Position numbers and translations under genes: made by a program
Part shown: positions 62,237-64,000 of the stretch, piece by piece
Numbering within the stretch: position 1 is the stretch's first letter
Layout of the letters: every line of letters begins with the position of its first letter
Origin: Acidicapsa ligni
GTDB lineage: Bacteria > Acidobacteriota > Terriglobia > Terriglobales > Acidobacteriaceae
NCBI RefSeq assembly: GCF_025685655.1
Contig: NZ_JAGSYG010000003.1
Span: forward strand, 310,001-374,000
Direction: 5' to 3'
DNA: 64,000 bases
Notes under the pieces: model-generated
Told to the model about the DNA's origin: nothing
Databases searched by the model: none
The model's input: the letters and a program-made list of their open reading frames with translations, nothing else

Positions 62237-64000
62237 TTATTGTGTGCCTGCCTGTGGCTTAGGACCAAGCTTGAATGTCAGCGTTGCGCCGCCCAGGATA
62301 TCGGCATGTGATATTTCAAACTTCGAGTACAGACGACCATTCAATCGAGTGGTTTGTATGTACCGGTTTGAGGTCGATGCATGCTTAGCCCGAATAGTGA
62401 ATGCCTTCCCATCCGACTGATGGATCACGACACGATCGAAGATCGGGCTACTGAGGGCATACACAGGTTTACCCGGACATACCGGATAAAAACCCATTGC
62501 GCTTAACACGTACCATGCAGACATCTGCCCCGCATCATCATTGCCAGGGAGACCACTCGGTCCAAGGTGATACTGGTTTTCCAATATCTCTCGCACATGG
62601 TTCTGAGTCTTCCATGGAGCGCCAGAGTAGTCATAGAGATATGCAATGTGATGGCTCGGCTCGTTACCCTGGTTATAAAGCTTCGCGCCGAAGAGGCCAT
62701 CTAACTTCGCGTTGAATGCTTCGCTCCCACCGACAGCCTTGATTAAACCGGGAATGTTTTGCGGAACAAAAAAGGTGTACTGCCACGGCACTCCTTCAGT
62801 TATGTAGTTATATTGATGATCGGGCTGAAAAGGCTCCGACCATCTGCCATCTTCGTGTCGTCCGCGAACAAACCCAATCGTCGAGTCAAAAACATTCCTC
62901 CAGTTTTCACCGCGTACACGAAGCTGTTTTGCCTCTGCATCATGGCCCATTGATTCAGCGAAATCCGCCGCCAGAGAATCGTCATAGGCGTATTCAAGCG
63001 TCCGCGAAACCTGCTCTTGATGGTGATAGGCATCGGAAACCTTGTCTTCAAGAGGAATAAAACCATAACGAAGATAGGATTGAAGTCCTCGCCTGCCCCT
63101 GCCATCTTTATATGCCTCCAACGGCGGTGTGATCTGCGCGCTCTGCAGTATGAGTCGATATGCATTGTCGATATCAAAGCCTCGTAACCCTTTGGCATAA
63201 GCGTCAACAATAAGAGAAACAGCGTGATCGCCTATCATTTCCTGAGTGTAGTTATTCCATGCAGGAAAGATCGGCAAGTATCCTCCCTGCTCTCCTTTGT
63301 CGATGAGCGATTGCACCATCTGCTCTTCTCTGCGTGGATCAAGGATCGTCAGCAGCGGATGCAGGGCGCGGAACGTATCCCAAAGTGAATAATCGTCGTA
63401 GTACACGCCAGAGCCTGCGTTGTGTAACTTGCCCTCTTGTCCGAATCCTGCATACGTTCCATCCGCATCACTGACGATATGAGGTGCAAGCGAGGCATGA
63501 TAAAGCGCTGTATAAAATATTCGTTGCTGATCGGTCGAGCCACCTTTGACCTGAATGCGATCGAGTAGTGTCCTCCACTCTTTTTCTGCCGATCGTTGAA
63601 CCCTCTCGAAGTCCCATCCTTGATTCTCTGCATCAAGATTCTTCCGAGCCTCTTCAAGGCTTGTGAAGGATGTTCCCACCTTCACCAACAGAGCGCCGCC
63701 CTTCCAGTCAGGAAAAGTTATATATGCTCCAAAGCGTTTGCAGCCAACCTTTTGCTCCGATTGCATCTTGCTAACTTCAGAGTCACACCAGACTCCGTAC
63801 TCCGCAAAAGGTCGTTGCAGTCGTGCGACGAAATAGCCGCTGAATCCGGCCGATTTACCATTTCCCTGATAGAGACGATGCACCGGATTGTATCCAACGA
63901 TTTCGTTCGAATCTCTCCGAATTTGTATGTAGCCCTCCCCCGGTTTCACATTCGGTTCAACCAGGAGATTTGCTTTCGCTCCTTTTGGAAAGCTGATACG
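62237..64000 (-). CDS. GH92 alpha-mannosidase-type hydrolase (partial, runs off the window)
   Basis: 587 residues, and the frame continues open to base 64000, so the N-terminus is outside the window; the GTG at 63949 is an internal codon. It is the C-terminal part of a GH92 calcium-dependent exo-alpha-mannosidase. The catalytic domain motifs are LYHASLAPH, DDYSLWDTFRALHPLL, GGYLPIFPAWNNYTQEMIGDH (read in parts), ARGMGH-like SMGHDAE, and GNEPSHHIAYLYDY with GLPGNDDAGQMSAWYVLSAMG. These include the acid and metal residues expected. It is likely secreted and trims mannosides of fungal or plant glycans. Confidence 0.93.
   Translation of the reverse strand, partial: RISFPKGAKANLLVEPNVKPGEGYIQIRRDSNEIVGYNPVHRLYQGNGKSAGFSGYFVARLQRPFAEYGVWCDSEVSKMQSEQKVGCKRFGAYITFPDWKGGALLVKVGTSFTSLEEARKNLDAENQGWDFERVQRSAEKEWRTLLDRIQVKGGSTDQQRIFYTALYHASLAPHIVSDADGTYAGFGQEGKLHNAGSGVYYDDYSLWDTFRALHPLLTILDPRREEQMVQSLIDKGEQGGYLPIFPAWNNYTQEMIGDHAVSLIVDAYAKGLRGFDIDNAYRLILQSAQITPPLEAYKDGRGRRGLQSYLRYGFIPLEDKVSDAYHHQEQVSRTLEYAYDDSLAADFAESMGHDAEAKQLRVRGENWRNVFDSTIGFVRGRHEDGRWSEPFQPDHQYNYITEGVPWQYTFFVPQNIPGLIKAVGGSEAFNAKLDGLFGAKLYNQGNEPSHHIAYLYDYSGAPWKTQNHVREILENQYHLGPSGLPGNDDAGQMSAWYVLSAMGFYPVCPGKPVYALSSPIFDRVVIHQSDGKAFTIRAKHASTSNRYIQTTRLNGRLYSKFEISHADILGGATLTFKLGPKPQAGTQ

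Overview
The window looks like chromosomal DNA of a soil Acidobacteriota member (Terriglobia type). That is inferred from moderate GC content, beta-propeller sensor kinases, choice-of-anchor and DUF4082 secreted proteins, a PQQ operon beside a M19 dipeptidase, and a large exopolysaccharide locus. There is no rRNA, tRNA, CRISPR array, insertion sequence or phage gene. No sequence search was possible, so all family names rest on motifs and gene order.

Left part (1-12 kb). A LuxR-type response regulator lies downstream of a small membrane histidine kinase that has lost its phospho-accepting His but keeps the DxxxQ phosphatase motif. A divergent DoxX-like gene separates this pair from a 1055-residue propeller-type hybrid-free sensor kinase. 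An SDR dehydrogenase and a small cupin protein follow on the minus strand. A perfect 24-bp palindrome marks the divergent control region in front of pqqA-pqqB-pqqC-pqqD-pqqE and a M19 dipeptidase.

Middle (12-31 kb). A giant secreted protein (about 2600 residues) joins an N,N-dimethylformamidase-like domain to four DUF4082 modules and fifteen carboxypeptidase-regulatory-like repeats. It is followed 63 bp later by a three-part glycosyltransferase protein. Then come a sigma-54 enhancer-binding response regulator (convergent), an L-2-hydroxyglutarate oxidase, a choice-of-anchor repeat protein and a multicopper oxidase.

Right part (31-58.5 kb). This is a Wzx/Wzy-type exopolysaccharide locus. It encodes a NusG-like antiterminator, a priming sugar-phosphate transferase, at least six glycosyltransferases, a Wzy-like polymerase, a membrane-anchored deacetylase-like protein, a beta-helix protein and a methyltransferase. 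A minus-strand nucleotide-sugar cassette contains a WbpB/WbpD/WbpE-like set. The export block holds a short Wza-like protein, a separate beta-barrel, a chain-length protein and a split tyrosine kinase; a Wzx flippase follows. Three near-perfect -24/-12 promoters with exact spacing precede the antiterminator gene, the export block and the flippase gene. The enhancer-binding protein at 22.7-24 kb is the natural candidate for their activator.

Right edge (59-64 kb). A Tat-exported phospholipase C, an AhpD-like protein and a GH92 alpha-mannosidase cut by the window end.
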